NCBI GenBank assembly: GCA_036768485.1
Contig: JAVLUZ010000148.1
Coordinates: forward strand, 67,001 to 131,000
Direction of reading: 5' to 3'
Source: Mermis nigrescens
Taxonomy: Eukaryota; Nematoda; Enoplea; Mermithida; Mermithidae
Length of the DNA stretch: 64,000 nucleotides
Part shown: one piece after another, positions 25,241 to 38,104 of the stretch
Position numbering within the stretch: the first letter of the stretch is position 1
Layout of the letters: every line of letters starts with the position of its first letter
The notes under the pieces: model-generated
Told to the model about the DNA's origin: nothing
What the model saw: only the letters and a program-made list of their open reading frames with translations
The model's database searches: none
Translations under genes and position numbers: made by a program

Positions 25241-27640
25241 TGAAGCATATTCTAAAAATAAATGACCACGCACATGATTTCTTAAACTTATATCCGAGCT
25301 CGGTCCCTGCTCAAAATTTGTTCAATCTGCTTTACTTTAATTATGGTAAGATATAATTTTAAATGAAAGAAACAAAACAAATGATTCTGCGCGTAGCGCC
25401 AGAAAATTTTGACATCTTAAGCATTTTTCCTCAAACTTGGGCTTTTTGGAAGGCTTAGATTAAAAAAAAACAAAAAAATCTGGCGCCCGAAAATTTTATG
25501 TTTATTAGCTCAAAGTGCACCATAATCTATTCTGGTGGTTTTCCAAATATAGTTCGAAAATTTTCAATTTTTCCCCTTATGAGACCGTTGTGAGGAATAC
25601 TTATACTCCAAAAATTTCAAGGATACTAGTCCAGTCCCTCCGTCCCCCCACAATTATGTGCCTCCAAAATGCACATATTGTTGTGATCACTTTATTAGAT
25701 TTTAATTACCGCTTTTAAGACATAATCTGAATAAATCAACGTAGTAATTCATATCTAGCTTATTATGCTTATTTCACACCATTGCGAGTAGTAAACAGCT
25801 AGTAATACGGTAATTAAATCATGCATTGGGATAAGGGCGAATTAAGAGGCGTTGGGGGGAAGCAGATGACTCTGACGGCCCAATATATTTTGTGAGATAT
25901 AGAAGTGACATAGATTATTAAATTATTTTTTCACCATCGCCTGCCAGTAACCAAATTTAGAATATATTTATATTATATTAATTAACTTTCTTGATAATCT
26001 AAGGAGCCTTAGTTTTGCACCAAAAATCAAACTCCTATGCGCGCAGAGATTTTGTGATATGATGCATGTTTTTGATGCATGATGCACCTTTTCCATTTTT
26101 CTTTTTATTTTTTTAATTATCATAAGTATTTTGACAGTTCTGGGAAAAGTTGAATTACCTCCTCCTGTCATCAAGGAGCCCTGGTGAAAAATAATAAATA
26201 AAACAAATGAATATATGAATAAAGTAAAATAAATAATATAAAGCAAATAAATCTTACTAAATACAGTCAGCGCGTATGTATGATTTATCCGAAAGCGATT
26301 AATTACGGAACTTCAACCCTTATTTTCACGTTTCATTTGGCTATCATACTGCAATAGTATTTCGGTAGATTTGTTCTCCGCTTAATAATTATCAAAATAT
26401 GTGTTAAATATGTTTTCACATAAAGAAGCTTTATGTCGCTTTTAAAATGCCAAAGGGACTGACTGAGCCCAGGTCAAAATTGAGGCGTTTTATGAAAAAT
26501 ACACAAGGCCCGATGGTTCTTCTGGAAAGGAGCCAAAAAAGCATTCGCAATTAATAAATCAAAACTTACCTACACGACATATGCAGCTCTCTGATTTCAG
26601 ATAATTCATTCATCATTTTAGGAGCCTAGGGCGCGTCCCGAAGCCAAATGTTGACTTTTTTGAGAAAAAGAATAAATATGAGCAAACGATATACACGTTT
26701 TTTTCGCGTTATCGAACGTTAACGAAATTTCATATAATTAATTTCTCTATCCATCCGCCTGCATCCGGCGAAGATGCGCGTGAGCCGAATAAAAATAAGC
26801 TTATTTTCGCGTATTTTTAACTCCCACGAGCTAATATAATTAACGACCAGGGAAGCTAAGAAGACAAAGCCGGGTCGACGTAATAATGAATTACGCGAAA
26901 TTTTCAATCGAATTTCCGCGCCAAAACATACAGCGGGCTTTAGATTATTGCCGAAAAAGTAAAACAAGCGTTGCGAGCCGTAAAAAATTTTTTTGATCAT
27001 TTTTGGGCTAAATCTGGAAACTCGGGGACCAGCATACGCGTTTCAGCGTCTTAGCAATAATTAATTAAGCTAGTGGATCAAAAGCCAGACGTAATATAGC
27101 CATCAACGCGAACAAATTACCGCGGAGTCTATTTTCGGCTCGTTTGAATGAGAGAATGCTTATGCTACTAGTCCACCGTATTTATCATCCGAATAATGTT
27201 ATCAGTAGCTAGTCGTACGTACATACGTGTGTAAGCCAAATAAGCTTCTTTAGCTTAAAAAGGCCGTGTTGGCCGGTGTCACGCAATTTTTAACGAGATC
27301 CGTAATATATGGTCAAAAGACGTGCTAATATAGGCGAATATGGCATATTTTTGGGTGATTTAAAAAGTGGCCACACGAAAATGTATGCGTGTTTTCGATA
27401 AATTATCATATTCTCCGAGCCGCAGACCGACTGACTATAAGCTAACGATTCACTTTTCATGACGTAGTTCGGTTTCGGATGAGTAAAACACGTTTCCGGG
27501 AAATAATTGCCTTTCAAGAATATTTTTGGAACGCTGTTTTCCGGTCATTATAAAAGATAGGTAACTATCCGATAACCAGTAATGATAATGATTCGGAAAA
27601 CATTTTGGGAAAGATTGAGATAAATGCGTAATTAACGAAT
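25241..27640. other. Non-coding stretch, nothing identified
   Basis: AT-rich to 26640, then a less AT-rich part (26640-27250) with many TCG/CGC words but no long open frame. No repeat match or gene was recognised. Confidence 0.4.
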
Positions 27641-27644
27641 GAGG

Positions 27645-27990
27645 ATCAGATATGCACAGCATGGGAGATCTGGGTATGAAAGAAAAAATTATCGAAATGG
27701 CTTTTTTGGACAAAAACGGTGGATACGCGTCGAAATCATCATTTTTCGGCGTTTCTGACAACACTCTATCTTTCTGTAAAGTTAAAACATTGAAAATTTC
27801 GAATAAACCTAACAAAACACAGTCAAAAAATCAGTGTATAGGGCGCGAAGCGCCGAAAGTTTGGCATTTTTGAGCAAACAGATAGCTGAAAAGGCTTAAA
27901 GCACCACCTCTTCCACGAATTTTTTGTTTAAAATCTTGAATTTTCGAGGAATGAAAAATTTTTGTGGCGGCGTAAAAAAGCTTTTGGAGG
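27645..27990 (+). mobile_element. Family B element, truncated on the right
   Basis: Starts ATGCACAGCATGGGAGATCT and contains acgcgtcgaaat, ctctatctttctgtaa, GGGCGCGAAGCGCCGAA and tttttgagcaaacagatagc in the order of the copy at 5666. The right end runs into the inverted repeat of the next element. Confidence 0.6.
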
Positions 27991-28751
27991 CAGGTGGTGG
28001 TCCAAAAAACACTACCCACGTTTTATGTCATAGCTTCAGAACCACGGCAGCAAATCAACTAAAATTTTTTTAAAACAAACAAAAAAAGGTCCGTAACACA
28101 AACGCAGATCTTGGACTCATAGCTTATCCCGTAAAAATAATGTTTTAATTTTTCAAAAGTGCTTATTTTGAGAGAGTTACAGCACATCTGATTAAGTATC
28201 TATTTGTAAATCTCTTTTCTTGCCCCAATCACTCACTCATTCAATTTGTTCTTCTTCTAAGTGATAAACGAAAGTTTCAAAAATTCAAAAGAAAACAAGT
28301 TTAATATGAAGTTTAATGCAATCATCTCTCATTATGCTGTACCAATGGAGTAAAATCGCCGCAAAAATTCATCAAGGCTGCAACTTTCAAATGAATTCAA
28401 TTTTTTGTGCCATCTCCTCTATAGACTCTGAAATAGCTATGATTCCAAATCATTTAACATGCTTACACGGTATTTTACTAATTTCAAATAGCATTTGCGC
28501 AAAACGCACAAACAGCAGAGACTTTCCTTGAAAAACTGTTCATCTGCACTATAAAATTTCATGTTTTTCTGAAATATACCTACTTTTAAGTGATTTGCAA
28601 CATCTAACGAACAGGTCTGTATGGTAATTCAGGAATACGCAGTCTTATTGCAGACTTTTTGTCTGAAGGTTGAAAAAATTTCAAGAGTCTACCTAGCCTG
28701 ATTCGGGAGATATGACGCGAAACTTGTGTAGTGTTTTTTTAAACCACCCTG
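27991..28751. mobile_element. MITE with CAGGGTGG-type terminus, ~50-bp inverted repeats
   Basis: The left end CAGGTGGTGGTCCAAAAAA followed by cactacccacgttttatgtcatag pairs with the right end. The reverse complement of the right end reads CAGGGTGGTTTAAAAAAACA then ctacacaagtttcgcgtcatat. About 760 bp, no transposase. No clear target duplication, possibly because it interrupts a family B copy. Confidence 0.6.
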
Positions 28752-30393
28752 TACAAAACGCGCGCTCGTAAAAACAGTGATTTTGATTGTTGTTTAAATG
28801 GCAGGAAAGGTGTAATAAATCATTATCACGGTGTGGCAGATGAAATTAAAGGTAAATAGAATAAAAGCAGAAATTATAAAGATCAAAGTAATATCTAAAA
28901 ACGTTTACGCTTCAAAATATTTCAAAATGCTCACACATGTTTACATAAAGTATTTATAAATTAAAATATGCAACTGAGTCGTCTATCTCCTATTAGCTAC
29001 TTAATTTTCCTAATTTTTGCCAAAAATGAATAATTTTCTGATTTGTTTGATCTCTTAAAGACGACAGATTAAGAGAATATCAGAATTGCTAATCAATAAA
29101 ATATTTGCGTCGATAAAAATGAAATTTACAATTTATGTTTCTGCATTGGCGAAATTCCTAATCATTTTAATATCACAGAAACTGAAAAAATAACCGAAGT
29201 AGGTGGTCTAAAAGTATCTATGACAACATACAAATAGACAACGAATTTTCTTCCCGAAATTGCTATATTCTGAAGCGCAAACTCTAATAAACACGTTGTC
29301 GAAATCTGAAGCTGATAAACATTTGGACTTTGATTTTGATATATCGTAAAATACTCTAAATTCAAGCGTGGATTTAGTGGGTCCTGTTGACCTAAGATAA
29401 CTGGCAGGAAGCCAGATCCGACTTGTATTTTACAGCGATTTTTACTCCTAGTCTGTCATAGTTTCACAATTTTAAATTTGATTATAATTTAATTTTTATG
29501 AATGGCATTTACTGCCTTCTATGGTAGTCTAGCAGCCTTAGTTTTGCTTCAAAAATGCAGTTTTAGTGCTCAGCGAAAATTTGTGGAGGTTGAAATGATT
29601 TTTTTGAGCAATAAAACGGCTATTTAAACAGTTTTATTCCAGTTATCAGCGAAAATTATATCAACGTCTTGAAATGCCCTTCATTAACATTGTATATCAC
29701 TAGAATTAGACATGTTAAAGTTTTTACTTACCCTTCGGCTATCCATTACTCCGACTTTTCTCGATTTATCGGCGCTTTGCGCCAAAATTTGCAGTAAACA
29801 TTGAATGAAATTTGCAACGCATTCTGCTGTTTTACAGAAAAAAGTTTTAGTTTTCTGAATTTTTTAGAAAAAATTTTGCACTAGAAATAAATTTTACTTG
29901 CTAGGAAAGTGCGAAAATTCTATTCGTCGCATAATTTGTAGTGAATATTTGAATCTTTTTTTATAGTTTTAGGAAAAATTGGGATCCCGTAACCTCTTAG
30001 AAAATCCAGGATTAGCCACTGCCCGAATTTCCTTCTTTTCAAAAATATACGTAAAATCGTCCCCGAAATTCTTAGTTCGACCAATATTCGGGGAATTTTT
30101 TTCAGAATTACAAGGGCTAGTATAAGTTATAAATTTAGATTATTTGTTTGGAACTTAAATTTGGCTTATTTCTCGCAAATTAACAACGTCATCGTACGTA
30201 ATTGGATAATAAGCTTCTATTAAAATACGCGTCTTACTCCTGGCCGAATTCCGGCCAAAAGATGCAGCAACTCATGGGAAAAGCGAAAGGAAAATTCTAA
30301 GACGAAACGATGTCTGAATTATGTGGAAAACGACGATACGCAATAACCAGTTATTTTTCCCAAAATTATTTAACAAAATACGACGCGATATTC
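28752..30393. other. Non-coding stretch, nothing identified
   Basis: AT-rich. 29740-29800 carries GGCGCTTTGCGCC in a setting like that of family B. No gene. Confidence 0.4.
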
Positions 30394-30872
30394 AATATTT
30401 GGATCTAGTATACAATTTACCCCCCAGCCTTTTTTAGCCGATCCATATAAGCTACAGTAAGCAAACTTTACAAGGAGATAGCTATAAGCCTATTGTACTA
30501 ATCTGGCAAAATTGATCAACTTACGGTGTAAACTTATTGCTTTACACTCACAGTTTACAACGTACTGAGGCATCTAAAAATTGTAAACGATTCGGTGGGT
30601 TTCAAACAAAGCACTTTTTTTGTAATTCAATCTACATCCTACATTAAAAAAAGTAAGTTAAAAAAAATAGGTTTAAAGTAAGTTTGAAGTAAAGTAAAGT
30701 GAGTTTTTTTTAATTTTTTTAAAGCAGTAAGTTTACACCGTAATTTAATCAATTTTGCCAAATTAGTACAATAGGCTTATAGCTATCTCCTTGTAAAGTT
30801 TGGTTATTGTAGCTTATATGGATCGGCTAAAAAACGCTGGAGGGTAAATTGTATACTAGATCCCAATATTTT
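30394..30872. repeat. Long inverted repeat, ~145-bp arms
   Basis: The left arm runs from aatatttggatctagtatac to cttacggtgtaaac (30394-30545). The right arm runs from gtttacaccgtaattt to gtatactagatcccaatatt (about 30728-30872). The arms are about 90% matched by eye and enclose about 180 bp with repeated GTAAGT-like words. Probably a foldback MITE; no coding frame. Confidence 0.8.
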
Positions 30873-33038
30873 TACCGAATTTTTGGGATAATCATAAACC
30901 CACACGAAGCTTTAAAAATCGATTCTCAGAGTAGCCTAAAACGCTCAATTTAACGCACGACGACAAAACGAAAATGAATGAATTTGAGTTGATCGATAAA
31001 ACAGAAAAAAAGCGATTCGCAGTGTAGATAATTTTTAAACAAAAGACGCAGATGTTCAGACGCGTGTACGGTAAGTCGGTCGTTTCCTGATGACGTAAAA
31101 GGCTTATGTTAGCCTATACACTTTAGCTTACAATACGGAAAATTACATATGTACCTTTTGGGAAAAGCCATTCAGAGAAAAAAGCAAAATGAAATGAATA
31201 TAAACATTAAGGGTTTTTTCGAATCGATTTTCCATGGCCTCGGGCTTCGGGGAAAAAATTTCGATAAAATAGCCGATAAACAGATGTTTTGCTTAAAATT
31301 CGTGCCAAAGCTAAAAAAATTATCCGTCAAAAATATAATTACGCGACAGTGGTTGAATGAAGTACACGACGAAATCGAAACTCATCAATAGGATAAGACA
31401 GCACATAAATAAGCTTATGCTAGCTGACTATTAAGCAAACTAAGCTTATGACAGCTCTAAGCGTTAGGCCAGCCAAGCCATATAATAAATGTTTATCTTA
31501 TAAGATCATTTTTTCGTTTTATTGCGTATCGCTTATTTAATTCGTTTCTGGGCCAAATCAAGTTTTTTTTGGTGAAATCGTCAACTTTTTTTCTATCTAT
31601 CGAAGCTTTATTGGACAAGCTCAGACGATTTATGCTAATTTTACGGCTGCTATCGACGGAGGTGCGAGGAAGTATGAATAATGAATAGTTTCGGGCGTCG
31701 TTTTTTCCAACAGCATCAATATTAATTAAACAAATATCAGTTTTTTGTCGAAATAATTCGATTCCGATTTTTTGGTGTTTGGCCATCTTTGTGATCCACA
31801 ACTGATGACAGCATTTGATTGACGAGTCGTGAAATAAACAATAAACAAAAAAAAAATCCGCACTGGATGTAGCGAATCCAAATAAAATAAAAAATAATAT
31901 TTACTTAAAATCTTACCTCCATTTTCTATAATTCCAGAGTAGTCTGTTTTATATAAGTTTTGACATTAATTTCAAGAATTTCCGCAGACAGTAGCCGACA
32001 GACAGATTACGATGATTGTGTATCGGATCAAATGAGAAAAAATAAATTAAACAGATTAAGTTTGACTTAACAAGCAAGTCCTAATTTATGCTAGTCTAAT
32101 ATGGCTGTGGCTGCTTTTTCGTCGAAGCTAAATTAAGCGGCACTGAGCCAGACTCAAACAGGATTTAGCTTTCGGGTCGGGATTATTTTACAGAAATCGG
32201 GTCTTATTTTTGAAGTTTAAATAACATTAGCATACGCGGGAAAGCATGTCGGGTTATGGCATTATATGTAGAATAATATCGATGATTCGAATAATATCTT
32301 TGATTGAAGTTTCTGATTTAATTACTAACGGTATGCAGAGCATACGCAAACATATAAACGTAATCTAAATAAACATATTTTTGATGGAATTCCGTTTCTA
32401 CCTTTTTTCAAAGAGGTACGAAACCGTTTTATCAGTATTATAGTTAGCAGTGGGTGCTTTGCTTTACTTATAATCATTTTTTGGTTGTCATTGAAAATGT
32501 CTCGGAAACCCAGCGTAGAAGTGTACTAAGCATGTACTAAGGCGTAATCTTTGCCGTAAATACTCGTATATCAGTACTAAGGAGGATCTGGAACTTTAAT
32601 ATTCTCATTTTAGCCCGGTTTTGGCTGGAAAATACTGGTTTCCTTAGGAAATTATGGCTAGATTTTAATTATTACCCATGCATTGTAGAAAAGAGGTGAG
32701 AGTAAAACATCGAGTAGCAGATAGAAAACTTTAATTAAAATAAAAATATTTTTCTTATGATAATGATCCTAGACAAACTGCGTGTGGGTATTAACCTTTT
32801 AAAATTAATCGTCGATTAAACAGAAACTTTGCGTTGTACTAAAAAAGTTTGTCTTATTCAGCGGTCTGGATGTAATACATTTAATATCTATCTCCTGGCT
32901 AATTTAGTGAAATCATAACTCGTCCAGTATTAGTTTGAGTAGCAAAGAAAAATGTTCCGATGGAGCAAAAAAGACGAATATACTTTTCATTATGAATTAA
33001 TAAGGATGTAAATGGAGGGGACTAGGCAGAAGCTACCT
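30873..33038. other. Non-coding stretch; two unsupported short frames
   Basis: An ATG-started plus-strand frame at 31149-31391 (80 aa, basic) and a minus-strand frame at 31493-31801 (~97 aa from its first ATG) lie in AT-rich DNA. Neither shows a domain, signal peptide or codon bias distinguishable from chance. Nothing else was seen. Confidence 0.35.
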
Positions 33039-33733
33039 TTGTACGAAGGTTTTAAATTAAGTTCGTTTTAGCTGTCTAATAACTTTTTTCTATCAGAATT
33101 ATCAACACGCGGTTTTTTGTTCGTTATTCTGCAACTTCTGCTTTACATCTCTGAACTCATTATTTCTTCTTATCTTTTTTCCGCTTTCCAGTAAAATAAT
33201 TTTTATATTAGATTAAAAATTGATTAAAAATACTTTTAAACAGAAGGTACCATGACTTCATTCTAAAAAAAGACAAATATTCAAGCAGAGAGTATCCAAC
33301 GTTGTAAAGCACTTTTTAGAATGTTTTTTGTTCTTAAAACGTGTATTTGTGATGAAACAAATTCTTTTTCAAAATCAGCAAAAAATTGAGCTTTAACGAA
33401 ACATGCATCACTAAGAGAAAATTAAACACAATGGGATTTTTGGTAGTGCATCAATAAAAGTCATAAACTGTCTTTGTTTTACCGAAATTTTGAGATCAAA
33501 TGCTAATCAGTGCGCAAGCTGTGACAAGATAAAAGTTGTTTTTTCTAACCAAAGAAGGGAGGTATTTAAAAAAATTTTTATAGAAAAGGCGGAAAAAAAT
33601 AGAAAAAAATAGTGACTCTAGTAATGTAAAACAGAAGTTGCGTCACCATATGCAAAAAACACATGTTGATATCTCTTGCACAGAAAAAGTTATTGGACAG
33701 CTAAAACGAACTTAATTAAGAACCCTCGTATAT
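33039..33733. repeat. Inverted repeat, ~53-bp arms
   Basis: Left arm 33039-33092 contains aagttcgttttagctgtcta. Right arm 33681-33733 contains its reverse complement with one change (tggacagctaaaacgaactt). The loop is about 590 bp without a gene. Confidence 0.75.
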
Positions 33734-33736
33734 TCC

Positions 33737-34343
33737 TAAAGTCGCAAAATCTGCTAAAAAATCAGACTTTCTCTAATCAACGCAAAAAATCGAAGTATAT
33801 TCTGCGGCCTGCAGATTGAAATATACTATTAAACCAAAAAAACGATTGGAAAAGCATGCAGTAGCTATGGGAAATTAGATAGAGTAAACTATAAACTAGG
33901 AGCGACATTGCAAGCCATTTGAGTGAAATAGCAAACAACGATGCATTCAAGACAATCAAAGAAATTGTTGGCTTAAAGTAGCAGGAAACGCTTAAGCTTA
34001 CATGACACAGACTATATGTAGGTACACTTGCATGCCGGCAACGATTGTATGCACTAATCAATTGACGCCAAGTTTGCTTGCTAATGCTCAAGATAACAAA
34101 ATAAAACACCTTTAAATACAATTGCAATTAGTATTCTATCAATCATGATACGAAGCTCGTCAGCGTTGCAACTTGCAAGAAATTTACAGTAAGTAAACAT
34201 TTTAGATTATGTTTACACATTCTTATGTGAAGCATTAAAATTGTTTAAAGAGAGCTACACTTTCTCAGAGGCCGCAGAATATACTTCGACTTTTTGCGTT
34301 GCTTAGAGAAAGTCTGATTTTTAACAGATTTTGCGACTTTAGG
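33737..34343. repeat. Inverted repeat, ~80-bp arms
   Basis: Left arm 33737-33818 includes aaatcagactttctctaa and tattctgcggcctgcaga. Right arm 34266-34343 includes ttagagaaagtctgattt and gaggccgcagaatata. It directly follows the 33039-33733 structure. The hydrophobic minus-strand frame inside (33777-34127) starts at TTG and is not called. Confidence 0.75.
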
Positions 34344-36000
34344 CATACAAATAGGTAGCTTTTTCCTAGTCTCTCCTTTTACATCCTTAATAATCCACAA
34401 TCCCAACTTTATTCGTCTATTTTGTTCTACAGAGTCCAAGAAGGCGGAAACTAATATTGTTCTGAACATCAGCATTATCTTTTTAAAACAAGATAACCTT
34501 GCCTCATTTAAACAGATCAAAGGTTTTCAGCCTAAACTTTATGCAAATATTTGATTTATAGAACACTTATGCTCAGATTCATAATTCTGACGTTGAACAT
34601 TTAAACAAAAACGTATGCTTGCTCAAGACCCTAGAACTAAACTTAATTTGCACTGTAAACTTTACACAACCACCGAGTGTAAAGAATATTTTAGTTGAAT
34701 TCGTAATTCTGATATTACTCTGATATTGCGATCAACATTTATGACAAAATTAAGCCTCCACGATGGCCTGGAGACAAATAAACATTAGATGTAAATCACC
34801 TTACACTACTGGTGAGCATAAACAAACGCGCCCAACAGGCGTACCACGTTTGATTCCTGGTACATTTTTATACTTGAGATCATGTACAGACTCATAACCG
34901 GAGAAGTTGGCAGAAAAAAAAACAAGACATAAACACGTTTAGCACACCCAATTTTTCTTTACACCTCCTGAAAAAGCTAAATATTGATGTAAAAAAGGCA
35001 ATTTGCTCTGACGTTTACCCCTTAGACTGCACTTTATTTTTATTCTATTCGACCTATCCCGACTTCTAAACGGAGAAAGTGGCGAACAAATAACGGACAA
35101 AAACGTATTTTCCGCTATCCACCACATTGTAAACTTTCAAATCTAAATCTACCTTCCCATTAAATGTAAAGAAATTCTGTTGAGACCACTTTGTAGCCTT
35201 TGAAGCGTGGTACATTTGTGAGTGAAATTCTTTTTTTGCACAAAATATTTGAGATATTTACCAATCAAAATAGGGGAAAAATGTGTCTGTCGCCCTTTTT
35301 ACACCACTAATTTCGAACTTTACAACCTATAAATAACTCAATATTGTATTTTTTAAACGTAGTTTGCTGCGACGTGTAGCCCTTAGAAGGTACTTTATTT
35401 CCATTTCATTCAATTTACCCCAAATTATAAGCGGAAACGTGGACAGAGAAATCTGAGACAAAATCTGGTTTTTACACCATTCACTAGAGTGTAAAGTGTA
35501 AACCAGTAGATTTAACTCTGTATTGAGCGTGAAATAATTTGCTGGTGAGCGGTAAATAAAACATAAATCATAGTAGGTTTCTATTAGAAGTAATTTCTTG
35601 GGACTCAAGACCGAAGTTGTTGGCAGACAAAAAGAAGATGGAAATACGACTAAAATCTGTCTTTACATGCGCAGATTTTTACACCCTCTACACTTCTCCT
35701 CGAGAACTAATGTAAAATTCAAGAATAAATCAGGCATCTAGAGAATTCTACCCTTCATGATTCTATTTCATTAAATTGTATCAGGTGTGTCTGTGAAGTT
35801 GTGCACAAGCTGGTTAAAAATCGCCTAGGATTTGTCTATGTTTTAACGTTACGACGAAACTTTACACGCTCATTGCAAACTCGGTATCGAATGTAAACAA
35901 AAACAAGGTCTGCATAATTTTTTTAATTATCTATCTTTTAAAAAAAATTGCACCATTCAGATGTCTCCCGTTACAGCTATAGGGGGTGTGCACAGGTGTT
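34344..36000. repeat. Diverged repeat block rich in TTTACAC/GTGTAAA words
   Basis: Loosely repeated units contain (a)accggagaagttggcagaaa, cgacttctaaacggagaaag, aattataagcggaaacgtgg and gaccgaagttgttggcagac near 34898, 35055, 35418 and 35602. Between them lie frequent TTTACACCACT or GTAAACTTTACAC motifs. The portion 34690-35100 is an inverted copy of 62830-63225. Confidence 0.55.
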
Positions 36001-37119
36001 AGGGGTACCCAAGTATACCATAGATACGCGCTAACGCGCTACCTATGATTTATTTCTTCCTATATTACTACTTGGTAAAAAAATCTAAAATCCGCGATTT
36101 AGGCTCAGAATTCGTAAATAAAAACGGTCACTTTTACTAAATTGAGCATTATACAACAGCACCTAACTTTTTTGCTTTGGTAGTCTAGCAGCTTTTTAAG
36201 GTCTAAAAGTGCGAAAAAAACTTCTTAGGAGCAAAAAACATTAGTTTTCGACATTTTTACCCGAACACCATCCATTGGTGTAAAAAATCGCGAAAAATGT
36301 TCGTGTCTAAATAAATCGATCGTTTAACGAAGGGATTCCACTGGATAGCTAGACATTTAATTTATTTTTGATTGTAATTCCGCATGAACAGTCAATTCAC
36401 AAATGCCGAATATATCTTTCTTTTCTTTTTTTAGCGTATCGTGTTGGATGGAATAAAATTGGCTTAATGACGTAGCAATTGATTCATGCATCCTGATTAG
36501 ACGTTTAGACGTCTCTTTCGTCGTTAACAAGCTCAAATATTATTTCTGCCTCGGGGCGTAAATCGAATAAAGACTCCTCCGTTCAATTTGAGGCGATTTC
36601 GACTAGCGAAATCAAATTATGCCAGTCTTTTTTTAAAAGCCACCACAAAAAAACCAATGGATTTTCTTACACAGGACCGGATAAATGCGCCACACGAATA
36701 AATGCAAATAATCGGAAAGCTAGTTCAGAAGCGCTACTAATTAATGAAGGCAAATTGCGCTTCTGAATTCTGTGGCGTGTGTGCATTCTAATCAAAATTT
36801 TTATGTAAATTCCAATAAATCCAAACAGTGGCGGAGGAGGGTTTGAGGATGGGTCTCGGCCCTCGGCTTCCCCTCCCCGAGAATCTGGCGGACCTCCTCC
36901 GAAAATTGATAGACTATAAGAATTGAATTTTTGGTCCCGAATTGGGCTGCTGCCCATTTATGGGCGATACCTATTGCAACTTTCGTTTACGCTATTAAAA
37001 ACCCATCAATTTTTGCGTAAAACAGCGTTTTTTGCGCTATTTTCTCATTAAAGGAATCCTTTTAGATGGTTCGGAAAAGATTCGAAAGTTTCGGAGAATT
37101 TATGTGAAAAAACAATGTA
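36001..37119. other. Non-coding stretch with a family D fragment
   Basis: 36825-36960 carries the G/C-rich family D-type end (ccccgagaatctggcggacc, aaaattgatagac). Otherwise no gene or repeat was recognised. Confidence 0.4.
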
Positions 37120-38102
37120 CAGTTCCGCTCAAAAATTTAAGCAACCCTTCACCAAACAGCATTTTAGCATGTATTACTTGTTATTCTGCACTACTATAAA
37201 TAAAACGAACTTGACACAGTTGGAGGAATTTTTACTTGAATTCTGAAGATAATTTCATATATTTGCGTAATTTAGAAGCGAGCAGGACCATCTTTTGAAA
37301 CAACAGCCTGCTTAAGCGTATGCACAAAAGGCTATTTCTTTCCGATTTATTCAGATTCAACTGATTTTAGACACTCATTAGCTCTGTTTTTATTCTTCTT
37401 CTGATTTAGCCTGAAAGTTTTCTTGAGGCAATGCCGATTTTGTGGGACGACTTAATGTTGCAATCAGATTTTAGTCCGGTGATTAGGGACATCTTTCAAT
37501 TTATGGGATTCCATTTTGAACGAAATATTTCGCTGTAATCACTAGTTAATGTTTAGGACTATTGTCTTGTCGAAACATCCATTCTTCATTAATTTGTGCT
37601 AAGCTAGACTTAATAGAACATTAAATGCAATTCAAGAAAAATTAACCCAATGATTTTCAGTGAATTTAGGGCACTAGTGAAACAAAAAACAAACGACTGA
37701 TTCCAGTGCATTGAAGCACCCCATACTTGAATTGATATGCGTATTTTGCCTGATCGCCAAGGATAAATATTTAGAATTTTTAACTCGATTTTTCACCTGA
37801 TTGTTAAGGAACAATAGCTCTTCAGTTTTGTGCGGACTAATGAAAATGTAATTTATCCAAAACACTCTAGAGCTAATTCAAGTGCTAAAAATGAATAGAA
37901 ATAAAGCTCTTTTCTGTCGGGCATTGTAAGCGTTTTCTCGCCCTTTTACGCTCAAAGAATTTATGGAGCACAAAACATTTACAAAATTTTGATTTTTCAC
38001 CTCAGAAAATACCAAGAAGCTATTCGCACGTGTAATGAAACGAATTCCATTGCGGTAGATTACTGAAGTCTGCAGAGGTGCTTAAACTTTTGAACGGCAC
38101 TC
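37120..38102 (-). mobile_element. Tc1-like transposon, inactive, 983 bp
   Basis: The left terminus CAGTTCCGCTCAAAAATTTA and the right terminus (reverse complement GAGTGCCGTTCAAAAGTTTA) form inverted repeats of about 27 bp. Each is directly flanked by TA (37118-37119 and 38103-38104), the target of Tc1/mariner elements. Confidence 0.8.
37430..37870 (-). pseudogene. Degenerate Tc1-family transposase
   Basis: On the minus strand inside the Tc1-like element, 37587-37549 reads EEWMFRQDNSPKH and then meets a stop. QDN-x-P-x-H is the motif around the second catalytic Asp of Tc1 transposases. About 40 codons further on, the frame gives an SPD followed by a stop and an Asn, resembling the SPDLNP block of the family. 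Upstream, 37865-37674 holds a 60-residue open piece. Stops and frame breaks throughout, and no recognisable N-terminal DNA-binding part, make it non-functional. It is too short and broken to encode the family's usual ~340 residues. Confidence 0.7.
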
Positions 38103-38104
38103 TA

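Noticed and set aside
31149..31801. Two facing frames of 80 and ~97 codons
   Set aside because: Length is within chance expectation for 64 kb of AT-rich DNA; no domain or codon bias, so not called as genes.
33777..34127. 116-codon hydrophobic minus-strand frame
   Set aside because: Starts at TTG with no internal Met near the start, overlaps an inverted-repeat arm, and shows no recognisable membrane-protein family.
34800..34880. Possible tRNA-like 3' half (gtttgattcctggtac)
   Set aside because: Part of the dispersed repeat also found inverted near 63050; no paired acceptor or anticodon stems.
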